From: Syntrophaceae bacterium UBA1062
GTDB taxonomy: Bacteria; Desulfobacterota; Desulfomonilia; UBA1062
NCBI GenBank assembly: GCA_002316295.1
Contig: DCDF01000173.1
Location: 1 to 59,918 of the forward strand
Reading direction: 5' to 3'
Length of the DNA stretch: 59,918 nucleotides
Made by a program: the position numbers and the translations under genes
Shown: one piece after another, positions 25,665-36,548 of the stretch
Numbering within the stretch: position 1 is the first letter of the stretch
How the letters are laid out: each line of letters opens with the position of its first letter
The notes under the pieces: model-generated
What the model was told of the DNA's origin: nothing
The model's database searches: none
Seen by the model: the letters and a program-made list of their open reading frames with translations, nothing else

Positions 25665-26450
25665 ATGGTCTTTGAGAATGTTCTGTTCGATCAATCCGAT
25701 GGTGTGGCCGTAATCCGCATGAACCGGCCGAAAGAGATGAACACACTCGACTTCGGCCTGACTTCGGATCTGCTCAAGGCGCTTGAGGTGTGCTGGGATG
25801 ACGGCGGCATCAGGGCGGTCGTCATAACGGGCAGCGGCAGGGCTTTCTGTGCCGGGGGAGACGTGGCGGCATTCTACAAATCTCCTGATCTCGGCGACAC
25901 GACACGGCAGATGACCAAGTCGTTCGACCCGCTCATCTCGGGCATAAGGAGAATGGGCAAGCCGGTCATCGCCATGATCAACGGTGCAGCCATGGGCGCC
26001 GGGCTTTCGATGGCGGCAGCCTGCGACCTGCGTATCTGCTCATCGTCGGCGACATTCCGACAGGCCTACACCTCGGTCGGGCTCGTTCCGGACGGAGCGT
26101 GGAGCCTGTTCGTGCCCCTGCTCATCGGGTTCGGCAGGGCGAGCGAGCTCATCTTCACCGACCCGGTTCTGGATGCGAAAAGGGCCCTGGAAATCGGCCT
26201 CGTAAATGATGTGGTGAACGACTCAGAGCTCGAACCGACAACGCTATCCCTCGCGAAGCGTCTTGCGAGAGGGCCTGTCGGATCATACGCCGTTGCCAAG
26301 GACAATCTCAACAGGGCCATGCTCACCCTGCTGGAAACTCAGCTCGAGCAGGAGCGTCTCGGAATCATGAGAGCGGGCCGCACCAAAGATGCCCGTGAAG
26401 GCCTTGAGGCCATGCTGAACAGGCGCAAGCCGGAATTCAGAGGAGAGTAG
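25665..26450 (+). CDS. enoyl-CoA hydratase/isomerase (crotonase) family protein
   Basis: A 261-residue crotonase. The oxyanion-hole segments are GSGRAFCAGGD and GAAMGAGLSMAAACDLRI. In the usual two-Glu active site, the first Glu position holds Tyr (AYTSVGLVPDG) while the second Glu is kept (ASELIF), so it may be an isomerase or act on a special substrate rather than being a standard hydratase. Start at ATG 25665 with GAGGAGG six bases upstream; an in-frame start at 25650 is upstream of that site. Confidence 0.88.
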   Translation: MVFENVLFDQSDGVAVIRMNRPKEMNTLDFGLTSDLLKALEVCWDDGGIRAVVITGSGRAFCAGGDVAAFYKSPDLGDTTRQMTKSFDPLISGIRRMGKPVIAMINGAAMGAGLSMAAACDLRICSSSATFRQAYTSVGLVPDGAWSLFVPLLIGFGRASELIFTDPVLDAKRALEIGLVNDVVNDSELEPTTLSLAKRLARGPVGSYAVAKDNLNRAMLTLLETQLEQERLGIMRAGRTKDAREGLEAMLNRRKPEFRGE

Positions 26451-26780
26451 AGAAAAGGATGCGGGCAAAGGCCCGCATCGCCCTCCTCTCATGAGCGTCC
26501 GGGACATGACTCGCAGCAGGGAGGCGTCTGTGGCAACGACAGCACGCTCGGTATGCTTCTGGCGAGTTTGCCCCAAAAAGCCTCCGCTGGCCGGGCAGGC
26601 GCCCGGATTGCGTCACAGGATGCTGCGCGTCAGATGCCTGCGACGCCCCGGCGTGCCTCTTCTTTGACCCTCATGGCAAGGCCCCGGCACAAAGCCTTTT
26701 CTCAAGACGCTGTGCAACGATATCCTCCCCTATCATCTCCATACCGGGCGGTATGAGAAGTGCTTTTTATTGCCGGCGGC
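26451..26780. other. intergenic region with hairpin after the crotonase gene
   Basis: Immediately after the crotonase stop is a perfect hairpin GATGCGGGC-AAAG-GCCCGCATC (26458-26479), probably its terminator although no T-run follows. A 7-bp repeat CATACCG/CGGTATG lies near 26742-26756, past the end of the convergent receptor gene. Nothing else is recognised. Confidence 0.5.
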
Positions 26781-28676
26781 CTAAAACTTCATCTGCAGCG
26801 AAACACGATAGGTCCTGCCTGGCACAGGGTACCAGAAGCTGCCCCAGTCAGACTTGTCTTCGAATTCCACCGAGTCGTCGTCCAGAATATTGCTGATCTT
26901 GAAGGCTGCGGTTGCAAACCTGCTGATCTCGCAAGCGACGCCTGCATCGAGGATGTGGCGGTTGCCTGTTTTCTCGGTGTTGGCGTCGTCAGTGTACACC
27001 CCTTCCCTGAACTGGTAGGAGGCGAATATGTCGACCTGCCTCCCGAAAATCACGGGCAGATAGTCCGCTTGAAAAGTGAAGATGTCCTGGGGCTTGAGCC
27101 TGATCCTCTTGCTCTCGAAGGGGCCGCTGCCATATCTGAACTGGTTGAATGCATAGCCGAGCGAGAGCTTCAGCGGATCGAATGGCTTTACCCATGCATT
27201 GGCCTCCATTCCCGATGCATGGGCCCTGTCTATGTTCACATAGGTGAATGTCATCTCGGCGGGATAATCCATCTTGATCAGGTCGCTGTAGCGCGTCACG
27301 AAATAGCTCGCGCTCAGGCCGAACCGTTCGAATTCGATAACGGGCCCGACGTCCCAGCCGACGGACTTCTCGGGCTTCAAACCCGGATTGGAAAGAAAGG
27401 TATACCAGCTCGACGGAGTATAGAGATGGCCCATGGTCGGCTCGCGGTAGCCGGTGCCGGTGTTTGCCTTGAGACTAACATGCGGCGCGACGTTCCAGAG
27501 CACGCCGCCGTGGAAGGTCCACCGGCCTTCGAATGCCGTGCTGTAGTCGTGCCGTACGGCCAACGAAAAGAGAACCGGATCGAGGCTCAGATCCGATGTG
27601 ATGAGCCCCGATGTCACGGTTCGCGAATGGATCCCGTAGTCGTCGCTGCCGAGCCGCTCCCTGCGCACGGTGATTTCGGGGGCGAGGCGCAAGGGGCCTG
27701 CGCTTCGGGAATAGATGAGATCCAGATAGTCTGAGGTGAGCTTCGTGAAGACGTCGCCTGCATAAAAGGTGAGCGAGTGGTTGCGGTTATAGATCCTGGA
27801 AGCCTTGATCGCGAACGATGAATCACGATCGAGCTCGCGGCTGATGTCGAGCATGAGCGAGTACTGCCTGACGTTGACTTCGTCGTCCGGGGTCAGAACG
27901 CCCGCATCGCCCTCGCTGCCGGGAGAGCCCAGCTGCTGCTCGGCCGCAGAGCCCGAGAGGAGCGTATCCCATCCGTCGATGTCCATCCAGAGCTTGGAGA
28001 GGATAAAGGTGTTTTCCGTCTCGTTGTTTTCTCTGCGCGCCGTGGTGCCGTCCGGCCTCTCATAGAGAAAGTCGTTATCCGCCCAGCTCCGGGTCGCGTC
28101 CAGCAGAAAACCTGACCCACCTCTGGCGGTGTTCAGGAACAGATTATACAGGTTGTGTCCGTAGGTGCCGAGCGATGAGGTGAGCTCAAGGGCGTCGCCC
28201 GGCCTGGGGTTTCTGGTGACGATATTGACCGCTCCTCCCATGGCCGATCCGCCGAATGCGGCCGAATTGCTGCCTTTCACGATCTCGATCCGGTCGATCT
28301 CGGGAATCGCGTAGAGAGACAGGTCGACCAGATCACCGCTCGCAGAGGTGAGGGGAACACCGTCGAACATGACGAGCGTCTGCTGAAAATTCGACCCCCG
28401 CAGGCTGACCGGGACAGGGACCGCTCCCCCGTAGCTGGGCAGGTCGACGCTGACGGCCTTTCTGATCGCATCACGGGTATCGATGAGCCCGGATGCCAGG
28501 GGCCTGACCCGGACGACCTCGGTAAACGATGTGGGAGACTTGTCCGCAACGGAGCCGGAAGACGCATCATCGAGGGCAGTAGCCGTGACAATGATCTCCT
28601 CGGCTGGACAGGGGGAAAAAAGGAAACACGAAACAGTGAACGATACGATGCACAGTGCGGTGAAGCGGTGAAACAT
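26781..28676 (-). CDS. btuB: TonB-dependent outer-membrane receptor, BtuB-like (cobalamin)
   Basis: A 631-residue outer-membrane receptor. The signal peptide spans residues 1-25. EEIIVTATA right after it is the TonB box. A plug domain follows (DAIRKAVSVDLPSYGG, VSLRGSNFQQTLVMFDGVPL, IEIVKGSNSAAFGGSAMGGAVNIVTR), then a 22-strand-type barrel ending in the aromatic terminus VSLQMKF needed for BAM recognition. The cobalamin riboswitch directly upstream makes corrinoid uptake the best call; sequence alone would only give TonB receptor. No periplasmic or ABC partners are in the window. Confidence 0.9.
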   Translation of the reverse strand: MFHRFTALCIVSFTVSCFLFSPCPAEEIIVTATALDDASSGSVADKSPTSFTEVVRVRPLASGLIDTRDAIRKAVSVDLPSYGGAVPVPVSLRGSNFQQTLVMFDGVPLTSASGDLVDLSLYAIPEIDRIEIVKGSNSAAFGGSAMGGAVNIVTRNPRPGDALELTSSLGTYGHNLYNLFLNTARGGSGFLLDATRSWADNDFLYERPDGTTARRENNETENTFILSKLWMDIDGWDTLLSGSAAEQQLGSPGSEGDAGVLTPDDEVNVRQYSLMLDISRELDRDSSFAIKASRIYNRNHSLTFYAGDVFTKLTSDYLDLIYSRSAGPLRLAPEITVRRERLGSDDYGIHSRTVTSGLITSDLSLDPVLFSLAVRHDYSTAFEGRWTFHGGVLWNVAPHVSLKANTGTGYREPTMGHLYTPSSWYTFLSNPGLKPEKSVGWDVGPVIEFERFGLSASYFVTRYSDLIKMDYPAEMTFTYVNIDRAHASGMEANAWVKPFDPLKLSLGYAFNQFRYGSGPFESKRIRLKPQDIFTFQADYLPVIFGRQVDIFASYQFREGVYTDDANTEKTGNRHILDAGVACEISRFATAAFKISNILDDDSVEFEDKSDWGSFWYPVPGRTYRVSLQMKF

Positions 28677-28740
28677 GGGACACCTCCTCAGGCGAATTCC
28701 CTCGGAGTCTCCATCTGGGTACGCAGATGCAGTCCTGTAA

Positions 28741-28886
28741 CCGCGGATAGGTCTTCTGACTCACGGATCTCCCAGACGGCCTCACCTTCCCGCGTCTAAC
28801 AGCAGTGGTGGTCGGCGACCGCCTGTCCCCGTTCACAGCGGCGTCCCCGTCCCGGAATCGCACCGGGTTCCCTTGAATCCGCAGCA
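28741..28886 (-). promoter_or_regulatory. cobalamin riboswitch
   Basis: On the minus strand the conserved core reads GGGAACCCGGTGCGATTCC, then ACGGGGACGCCGCTGTGAA, and near the end GAGTCAGAAGACCTATCC, as in adenosylcobalamin riboswitches. P1 closes with GCGGAT and ATCCGC. It ends 64 nt before the btuB-like ATG, so bound cobalamin probably lowers receptor synthesis. Confidence 0.93.
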
Positions 28887-28896
28887 GGGTGTTACA

Positions 28897-28925
28897 TAGC
28901 TAGCAGAGCGGTGATGGGATGTCAA
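28897..28925 (-). promoter_or_regulatory. promoter of the riboswitch-btuB transcript
   Basis: TTGACA (28920-28925), a 17-nt spacer and TAGCTA (28897-28902) on the minus strand. The expected start falls a few bases before the riboswitch. Confidence 0.65.
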
Positions 28926-29255
28926 CACGAAAGCCTTTGAAAATATTGATATTGTGAGGATAGAGACTCGTTTCATTGGTGTTTGGAGAGGAGCCGTCCG
29001 CGCATCTCTGCACTGCCGGCCCTCTCTTCAGACATGTCATCCGGTGCTGAGATGAATCGGATACAGGCGGGATGAGAATGTGTCCTTCGCTCATGGCATA
29101 AACCGGAGAAGCTCTGTCCCTGATGAGGGCTCCCTCTCCCTGATAAGGTGCGTAAGCCCCGGATACATCGGCTGTTTCTATCAAAAGAATCAAAATGCAT
29201 ATACACCCTGTTTTTGCCCTTGCGGCGCGGGGTGATTTCTGGCATATGCACAATC
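28926..29255. other. divergent intergenic region
   Basis: Stretch between the btuB promoter and the aroF leader. It must hold the aroF promoter, but I cannot fix convincing -35/-10 boxes. No gene seen. Confidence 0.4.
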
Positions 29256-29330
29256 ATGACAACGACATCAGCTACCAGGTATTATGGGTTTTATTTCTGG
29301 TTTTTCGGGGGTGAACCGCCTGTGGGCTGA
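29256..29330 (+). CDS. aroF leader peptide rich in Tyr, Phe and Trp
   Basis: A 24-codon frame whose codons 9-17 read Tyr-Tyr-Gly-Phe-Tyr-Phe-Trp-Phe-Phe: eight of nine consecutive codons are aromatic and all three aromatic amino acids occur. It ends at TGA 29328-29330, 24 nt before a terminator hairpin and about 100 nt ahead of aroF. This is the layout of amino-acid attenuation leaders such as those of phe and trp operons. The start codon is uncertain: ATG 29256 lacks a clear Shine-Dalgarno, and an in-frame GTG at 29232 could also serve. Confidence 0.78.
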   Translation: MTTTSATRYYGFYFWFFGGEPPVG

Positions 29331-29375
29331 TCTGTTCGCACGATGAACAAAAAGGCCGTGGGTGGTTCAACCCCC
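29307..29375 (+). promoter_or_regulatory. predicted antiterminator pairing
   Basis: GGGGGTGAACCGCC (29307-29320), directly after the aromatic codons, can pair with GGTGGTTCAACCCCC (29361-29375): 14 pairs with one G-U and one bulged A. This uses the loop and the inner stem of the downstream terminator, so both structures cannot form at once. A ribosome finishing the leader would cover the left arm. Confidence 0.65.
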
Positions 29376-29387
29376 ACGGCCTTTTTT
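29354..29387 (+). terminator. attenuator terminator upstream of aroF
   Basis: Perfect 9-bp stem GGCCGTGGG (29354-29362) with CCCACGGCC (29373-29381), 10-nt loop, then six T (29382-29387). It lies between the leader peptide and aroF, where it would stop transcription before the gene. Confidence 0.9.
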
Positions 29388-29434
29388 ATTGCCGTGGGTC
29401 CGCCTCATGGTCGTTCTCACATAAGGAGGCATGT

Positions 29435-30454
29435 ATGATCATATCGATGAAAAAGGGCGCGACACCGCAAGAGATCAGCCACGTCAGGAAGCTGATCGAA
29501 GAGCTCGGATACAAGGTGCACGAGAGCCAGGGCTCGGAACGGATGGTGTTCGGTGCGATAGGAGACGAGCGGAGCAAGCACCGGCTCACCTCCCTCGAGG
29601 CTCAGCCCGGGGTGGAGAAGGTGATTCCCATCCTCGCCCCGTACAAGCTGGCCTCGAGAGAGACGAAGCAGGAGTCCACCGTGATCGACCTGGGGCACGG
29701 GGTAAAGGTCGGGAACCGCAAGCTGCTCGTCATCGCCGGTCCCTGCGCGGTGGAGTCCCAGGATCAGATCATGGAGGTCGCCGCCGCGATGAAGGAGTGC
29801 GGCGCTCACATGCTCAGGGGCGGAGCGTTCAAACCCAGGACCTCGCCATATGCATTCCAGGGCCTCATGAACGACGGTCTGTACCTTCTTGCAAAGGCCA
29901 GAGAAGCCTACAGTCTGCCCGTGATCACCGAGGTCATGGACACGGCCAGCCTCGAGATCATTTCCGAGCATGCGGACTGCCTGCAGGTGGGCGCGCGCAA
30001 TATCCAGAATTTCCAGCTGCTCAAGGAGGTGGGCAAGACCCGGAAACCCGTCCTCCTCAAGCGGGGCATGTCCACGACCATCGAGGAGTTTCTCATGTCG
30101 GCCGAGTATGTTCTTTCGAACGGAAACCACCAGGTGATCCTCTGCGAGCGCGGTATCCGGACCTTCGAGACCGCCACCCGCAACACCCTGGATCTCTCCG
30201 CCGTGCCGGTGCTCAAGGAGAAGACCCATCTGCCCGTGATCGTGGACCCATCCCACGGCACCGGACACGCGCGCTATGTCATGCCCATGGCGTATGCAGC
30301 GGTTGCGGCCGGCGCCGACGGTCTCATGATCGAGGTGCATCCCAGGCCCGAGGAGGCGTTGAGCGACGGTCCGCAGTCTCTCAGACCGAATGAATTCAAG
30401 CACTTGATGGAAGGGTTGCGGCGCATCGCAAGTGCGGTGGACAGGGATATCTGA
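29435..30454 (+). CDS. aroF: 3-deoxy-7-phosphoheptulonate synthase (type I-beta, with N-terminal regulatory domain)
   Basis: A 339-residue DAHP synthase joining phosphoenolpyruvate and erythrose 4-phosphate, the first shikimate step. Residues 1-70 form the ferredoxin-like regulatory domain seen in Thermotoga-type enzymes, where Tyr or Phe inhibits; the barrel follows with VIAGPCAVES (metal-binding Cys), RGGAFKPRTSPYAFQG, LQVGARNIQNFQLL, LLKRGM and VDPSHGTGHARYV. GGAGG precedes ATG 29435. Control appears double: attenuation through the leader and feedback through the N-terminal domain. The other aro genes sit in the operon near 12 kb. Confidence 0.96.
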   Translation: MIISMKKGATPQEISHVRKLIEELGYKVHESQGSERMVFGAIGDERSKHRLTSLEAQPGVEKVIPILAPYKLASRETKQESTVIDLGHGVKVGNRKLLVIAGPCAVESQDQIMEVAAAMKECGAHMLRGGAFKPRTSPYAFQGLMNDGLYLLAKAREAYSLPVITEVMDTASLEIISEHADCLQVGARNIQNFQLLKEVGKTRKPVLLKRGMSTTIEEFLMSAEYVLSNGNHQVILCERGIRTFETATRNTLDLSAVPVLKEKTHLPVIVDPSHGTGHARYVMPMAYAAVAAGADGLMIEVHPRPEEALSDGPQSLRPNEFKHLMEGLRRIASAVDRDI

Positions 30455-30493
30455 GCCCTTGATTTTCCAGGACAGCGGCACTAAGATATCGGC

Positions 30494-31027
30494 ATGGCAT
30501 ATTTCCAGCCTGAACACAGGAGCATGCTCATACAGGGCTCTCTGCTGGCGGAGCGTATTGTATCCAAAGAGACCCAATGGTGTGGAGACGGGCGCTATGA
30601 CGTTACAACCCTGGCTGAATCAGGAGAGGACGAACGCAAGGAGGGAGTGTTCGCCCATCTCCTCCTGCTCAGGCCTGAAGAGGAGAAAAAGCCCCCCCTG
30701 TTCAGGATCAGCCTGCAGGACATCGAGATATTCGATTTCGTCCGGAAGCACCGCGAAATCGACCTCGTATCGTTCTTCACCTTCATCATGACCCACGAGC
30801 TGCTCCACATCCACCGCTTTTCCACCGGCATGGCGGACTTCTACGAGACCCAAAAAGTCGAGGAGGAGGAGGCGTTCGTCGATTCCCTCACGCGTCTCCT
30901 TCTTGCCAAGAACCCGGTGACCGGGTTCAAGAATATTCTCACACTGCTTGACAAGGTAGAGGCGGCGCCTCTATACAGCCCCACAAAAATAGTAGATCGA
31001 GGGAGGTATTTTCATGCCTATCTATGA
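30494..31027 (+). CDS. hypothetical HExxH metalloprotease-like protein
   Basis: A 177-residue cytoplasmic protein of unknown family. It has THELLHIHRF (HExxH) at about residue 98, with a downstream acidic run EEEEAFVDSL that may supply the third ligand, as in small zinc metallopeptidases. No signal peptide. It lies 39 nt after aroF and overlaps the next gene by 14 nt, so it is probably part of the aroF transcript. A protease role is inferred from the motif alone. Confidence 0.7.
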   Translation: MAYFQPEHRSMLIQGSLLAERIVSKETQWCGDGRYDVTTLAESGEDERKEGVFAHLLLLRPEEEKKPPLFRISLQDIEIFDFVRKHREIDLVSFFTFIMTHELLHIHRFSTGMADFYETQKVEEEEAFVDSLTRLLLAKNPVTGFKNILTLLDKVEAAPLYSPTKIVDRGRYFHAYL

Positions 31028-31274
31028 GTATAAGTGTCTGAAGTGTCATCACGAGTTCGAGGCGGTCCAGAAATTCAGCGATGCACCCGTCTGCCAGTGC
31101 TCCGTTTGCGGAGGGCCGGTGAAGAAGCTCATCTCCCGCTCATCTTTCCATCTCAAGGGCTCGGGCTGGTACCTGACGGATTATGCCAAGAAAAACGGCC
31201 CCACAGACTCCAAGTCGTCGTCGGAGACTTCTTCGTCATCGAAAGATACGTCGTCTTCGTCGGACTCCGATTGA
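31014..31274 (+). CDS. FmdB-family zinc ribbon protein
   Basis: An 86-residue protein that starts with the typical MPIYEYKCLKCHHEFE and has four Cys (8, 11, 27, 30 by count: KCLKC and CQCSVCGG) forming a zinc ribbon, then GWYLTDYAKK. The last 20 residues are Ser/Asp/Lys-rich low complexity. The family is named for the formamidase regulator FmdB, but most members have unknown function. Confidence 0.88.
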   Translation: MPIYEYKCLKCHHEFEAVQKFSDAPVCQCSVCGGPVKKLISRSSFHLKGSGWYLTDYAKKNGPTDSKSSSETSSSSKDTSSSSDSD

Positions 31275-31287
31275 GCGATCCGGCGTC

Positions 31288-31761
31288 ATGGGGTTCACTC
31301 ATCTCGACGACAAAGGCCGGATATCCATGGTGGATGTCGCGGGCAAAGAGGCGACCGCCAGGGTCGCCGTCGCCCGCGGATCGATCACCATGAGCAGGGA
31401 CGCATTCAATGCGGTTACGAGCGACCAGGTGGCCAAGGGCAATGTGCTGGCGACGGCAAAGATCGCAGCCATCATGGCCGCAAAGACCACGGCGAACACA
31501 ATCCCGCTTTGCCACCCTCTTCCCATCGACCAGGTGATCGTGGAGTTCTTCCCGCACGAAGAGTCTTCCAGCATCGAAGTGGAGTCAACGGTCAAGGTCT
31601 CCGGGAAAACCGGCGTTGAAATGGAAGCACTGCACGCGGCGAGCATCGCGCTGCTCACCATTTACGACATGTGCAAGGCAATCGACAAGACCATGGTCAT
31701 CAGCGATATCCGACTCATGGAAAAATCAGGGGGCAAAAGCGGCCGCTTCAAGCGCCCCTGA
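31288..31761 (+). CDS. moaC: cyclic pyranopterin monophosphate synthase
   Basis: A 157-residue MoaC, which with MoaA makes cyclic pyranopterin monophosphate in molybdenum cofactor synthesis. It has MVDVAGKEATARVAVARG, the PLCHPLPID active-site loop, GVEMEALHAAS and TIYDMCKAIDKTMVI. Start at ATG 31288; the longer frame runs through the fmdB gene. It implies Mo- or W-enzymes in this organism. The stop lies 3 nt from the convergent tmk stop. Confidence 0.95.
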   Translation: MGFTHLDDKGRISMVDVAGKEATARVAVARGSITMSRDAFNAVTSDQVAKGNVLATAKIAAIMAAKTTANTIPLCHPLPIDQVIVEFFPHEESSSIEVESTVKVSGKTGVEMEALHAASIALLTIYDMCKAIDKTMVISDIRLMEKSGGKSGRFKRP

Positions 31762-31764
31762 CAG

Positions 31765-32357
31765 TCATCGTCTCTTCAGCGTCATCTCATCGACAATCGA
31801 AAGAATGTCCCGGCTCACCAGATCGCGGGGACGGTCCGCGTCGATGACCCGGTGCCGTGCGCCGGTGGCGAGGTCGAGGAAGGCCTGCCGGAGCCTGCCG
31901 TGATATGCGAGGTCCCTGAGCTCGAACTTGTCTCCCGGCACGATCCTCTCGAGCGCGACACTGGGGTCGATGTCCAGGACAATGGTGAGGTCCGGCTCGA
32001 GCCAGGTTCCGGTCATTTCCATGATCGCCCGGACCTTTTCCACCCCGAGCCCGCCCATGACCCCCTGGTAGGCAAGCGTCGAGTCGATAAATCGGTCGAT
32101 GATCACGATCCTGCCTTCGGACAGCGCAGGAGTGATCATTTTCACGATGTTCTCACGGCGGGAAGAGAGCACCAGGAGCAGCTCGGTCATGACATCGATG
32201 TCTTCATGGAAAAAGAGCCCGCGGACTTTTTCAGAGAACGCTGAGCCGCCCGGCTCTCTGAGTGAGAGCCGGGGCAGCCCGTATTTATCGAGATGGGCGC
32301 AGAGAAGCTCTGTGTAGGTCGATTTGCCCGTTCCTTCTCCGCCCTCGAAGCTGATGA

Positions 32358-32361
<4 letters not shown>
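31765..32361 (-). CDS. tmk: thymidylate kinase
   Basis: A 198-residue dTMP kinase that makes dTDP. Walker A is GGEGTGKST at about residue 7; REPGGSAFSEKVR, the DRFIDSTLAYQG motif and the LID region follow. Its ATG overlaps the ppdK stop by 4 nt. Function is clear from the family. Confidence 0.95.
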
Positions 32362-35021
<2,660 letters not shown>

Positions 35022-35062
35022 GACATTCTCCCTCTTCGCTATATGTGTTGGAAATCAGGAAG

Positions 35063-35091
35063 ACGATAGTAAAATAAAGGTCTGTGTTCAA
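35063..35091 (-). promoter_or_regulatory. promoter of ppdK-tmk
   Basis: TTGAAC (35086-35091), a 17-nt spacer and TATCGT (35063-35068) on the minus strand, about 40 nt ahead of the ppdK ATG. Confidence 0.6.
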
Positions 35092-35207
35092 GCAAAAAAT
35101 AGCATTGTGACAAAGCCGAAAAAGTGCCCGGAGATATCCGGTCGAACGATGTCACCCGAGACGCTCAGGCTCGTTTATCAAGACTCGTATGATATCCGCG
35201 GGCACGA

Positions 35208-36548
35208 TCACCTGCAGTGATTCAGCACCGATCTCGCGGCGACAATGCCGGAGCAGCTGGCCTGAATCAGGCCTCTGGTGATGCCGGCTCCGTCGCCGAT
35301 GACGTACAGGCCCTGAAGCTCTGTCTGCAGATTGCGGTCGAGATCGATGCGGTTGGAGTAGAACTTGACCTCGATCCCGTAGAGGAGCGTGTGCGCGGAA
35401 TTGACGCCCGGCGCGATCGCGTCGAGGCTGGCAAGCATCTCCATGATGTCCGTGAGGATCCGGTACGGCAGGCAGTAGCTCAGGTCGCCCGGCGTGGCGT
35501 TCTTCAAGGTCGGCCTGGTCAGGCTCCTCAGGAGCCGTGATGGGTTGGTCCTTCTGCCTGCCTGGAGATCCCCCAGTCGCTGGACGATGACCCCTTTGCC
35601 CAGCATATTGGCAAGCCTGGCCACGGACTGGCCGTACCCGATGGGGTCATCGAAGGGCTCGGTGAAATCAGCGCTCACGAGAATCGCGAAGTTGGTGTTC
35701 TCCGTGCGGGTCCGAGCCCAGGAATGGCCGTTGACCGTGAGGATGTCGCCCACAGTCTCTCTGACCACCTCGCCGTAGGGGTTCATGCAGAAGGTCCGCA
35801 CCCGGTCGTCGAATGTCGGGGAATAGTAGACGAATTTGGTCTCGTAGGCCTTGGAGGTGAGATCCTCCATGACCACGGCCGGAAGCTCCACCCTCACGCC
35901 CAGATCCACCGGGTTCGGGTGCATCTGAAGGCCGAGCCTCTTCGCCTGCTCGGACATCCATGAAGAGCCGACTCTGCCCGGCGCCGCAATAACGAAACGG
36001 GCCTCGACGAGGGTGCCGTCTTCAAGGCTCACGCCCGTGACCCGGTCACCGTCTTTGAGAATGTCCTTGGCCCTGGTGTTGAATTTTACGCGGACCCGAC
36101 TGCTCAGCTCGTCACGCATCCTTTTGAGGATGGTGTGGCAGTTCTCGGTTCCGATATGACGGACTTTGGTCGGCACGTAGATGAGACCGGCGAGCTTCGC
36201 CCGGGCGGATATCCGGGCTGCGTCGTCCGGTTCCACCGAATAGAGACCCCCGGAGAAGTCATGACTCGTGTAGATTCCATCGACCTCTTCCAGGAGCCCC
36301 ATGAGCTCGTCCTCGTTCAGAAGCGACGAGAGCTGGCCTCCCACGTCGGTGGATATGGTGAGCTTCCCGTCACTGTATGCGCCTGCGCCTCCCCAGCCGA
36401 TAAGCATGTCTCTGCCCGTCCTGCTCCGTTCGGTGATGTCCTTCCCCTGTTCGACGATGACGATGTCGAGCCCGTCCGAGTGCTTCGCCAGCTCCTGAGC
36501 CGCGAAGATCCCCGCAGGCCCTGCACCGATGATCACCACGTCAGCCAT
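35208..36548 (-). CDS. FAD-dependent dehydrogenase/oxidoreductase
   Basis: A 446-residue flavoprotein. The N-terminal dinucleotide fold is VIIGAGPAGIFAAQELAK; GWGGAGAYSDGKLTIS follows; the C-terminal FAD site is GLYVIGDGAGITRGLIQASCSGIVAAR. This matches the uncharacterised FAD-dependent dehydrogenases of the COG2509 type. The start overlaps the lptG stop by 8 nt, so it is the last gene of the lptF-lptG unit. Its substrate is unknown. Confidence 0.85.
   Translation of the reverse strand: MADVVIIGAGPAGIFAAQELAKHSDGLDIVIVEQGKDITERSRTGRDMLIGWGGAGAYSDGKLTISTDVGGQLSSLLNEDELMGLLEEVDGIYTSHDFSGGLYSVEPDDAARISARAKLAGLIYVPTKVRHIGTENCHTILKRMRDELSSRVRVKFNTRAKDILKDGDRVTGVSLEDGTLVEARFVIAAPGRVGSSWMSEQAKRLGLQMHPNPVDLGVRVELPAVVMEDLTSKAYETKFVYYSPTFDDRVRTFCMNPYGEVVRETVGDILTVNGHSWARTRTENTNFAILVSADFTEPFDDPIGYGQSVARLANMLGKGVIVQRLGDLQAGRRTNPSRLLRSLTRPTLKNATPGDLSYCLPYRILTDIMEMLASLDAIAPGVNSAHTLLYGIEVKFYSNRIDLDRNLQTELQGLYVIGDGAGITRGLIQASCSGIVAARSVLNHCR

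Noticed and set aside
25155..25694. 179-codon minus-strand frame upstream of the crotonase gene
   Set aside because: Overlaps the crotonase start and the hairpins, is Arg/Ser-rich and has no recognised family; another frame is open on the opposite strand, so openness alone means little.
29246..29314. Alternative leader frame starting at the ATG 10 nt upstream
   Set aside because: It has only a few aromatic codons scattered in 22, while the other frame has eight in nine; it may still be translated.
29417..30577. 386-codon open frame opposite aroF
   Set aside because: Antisense to a clear DAHP synthase gene; composition typical of shadow frames.
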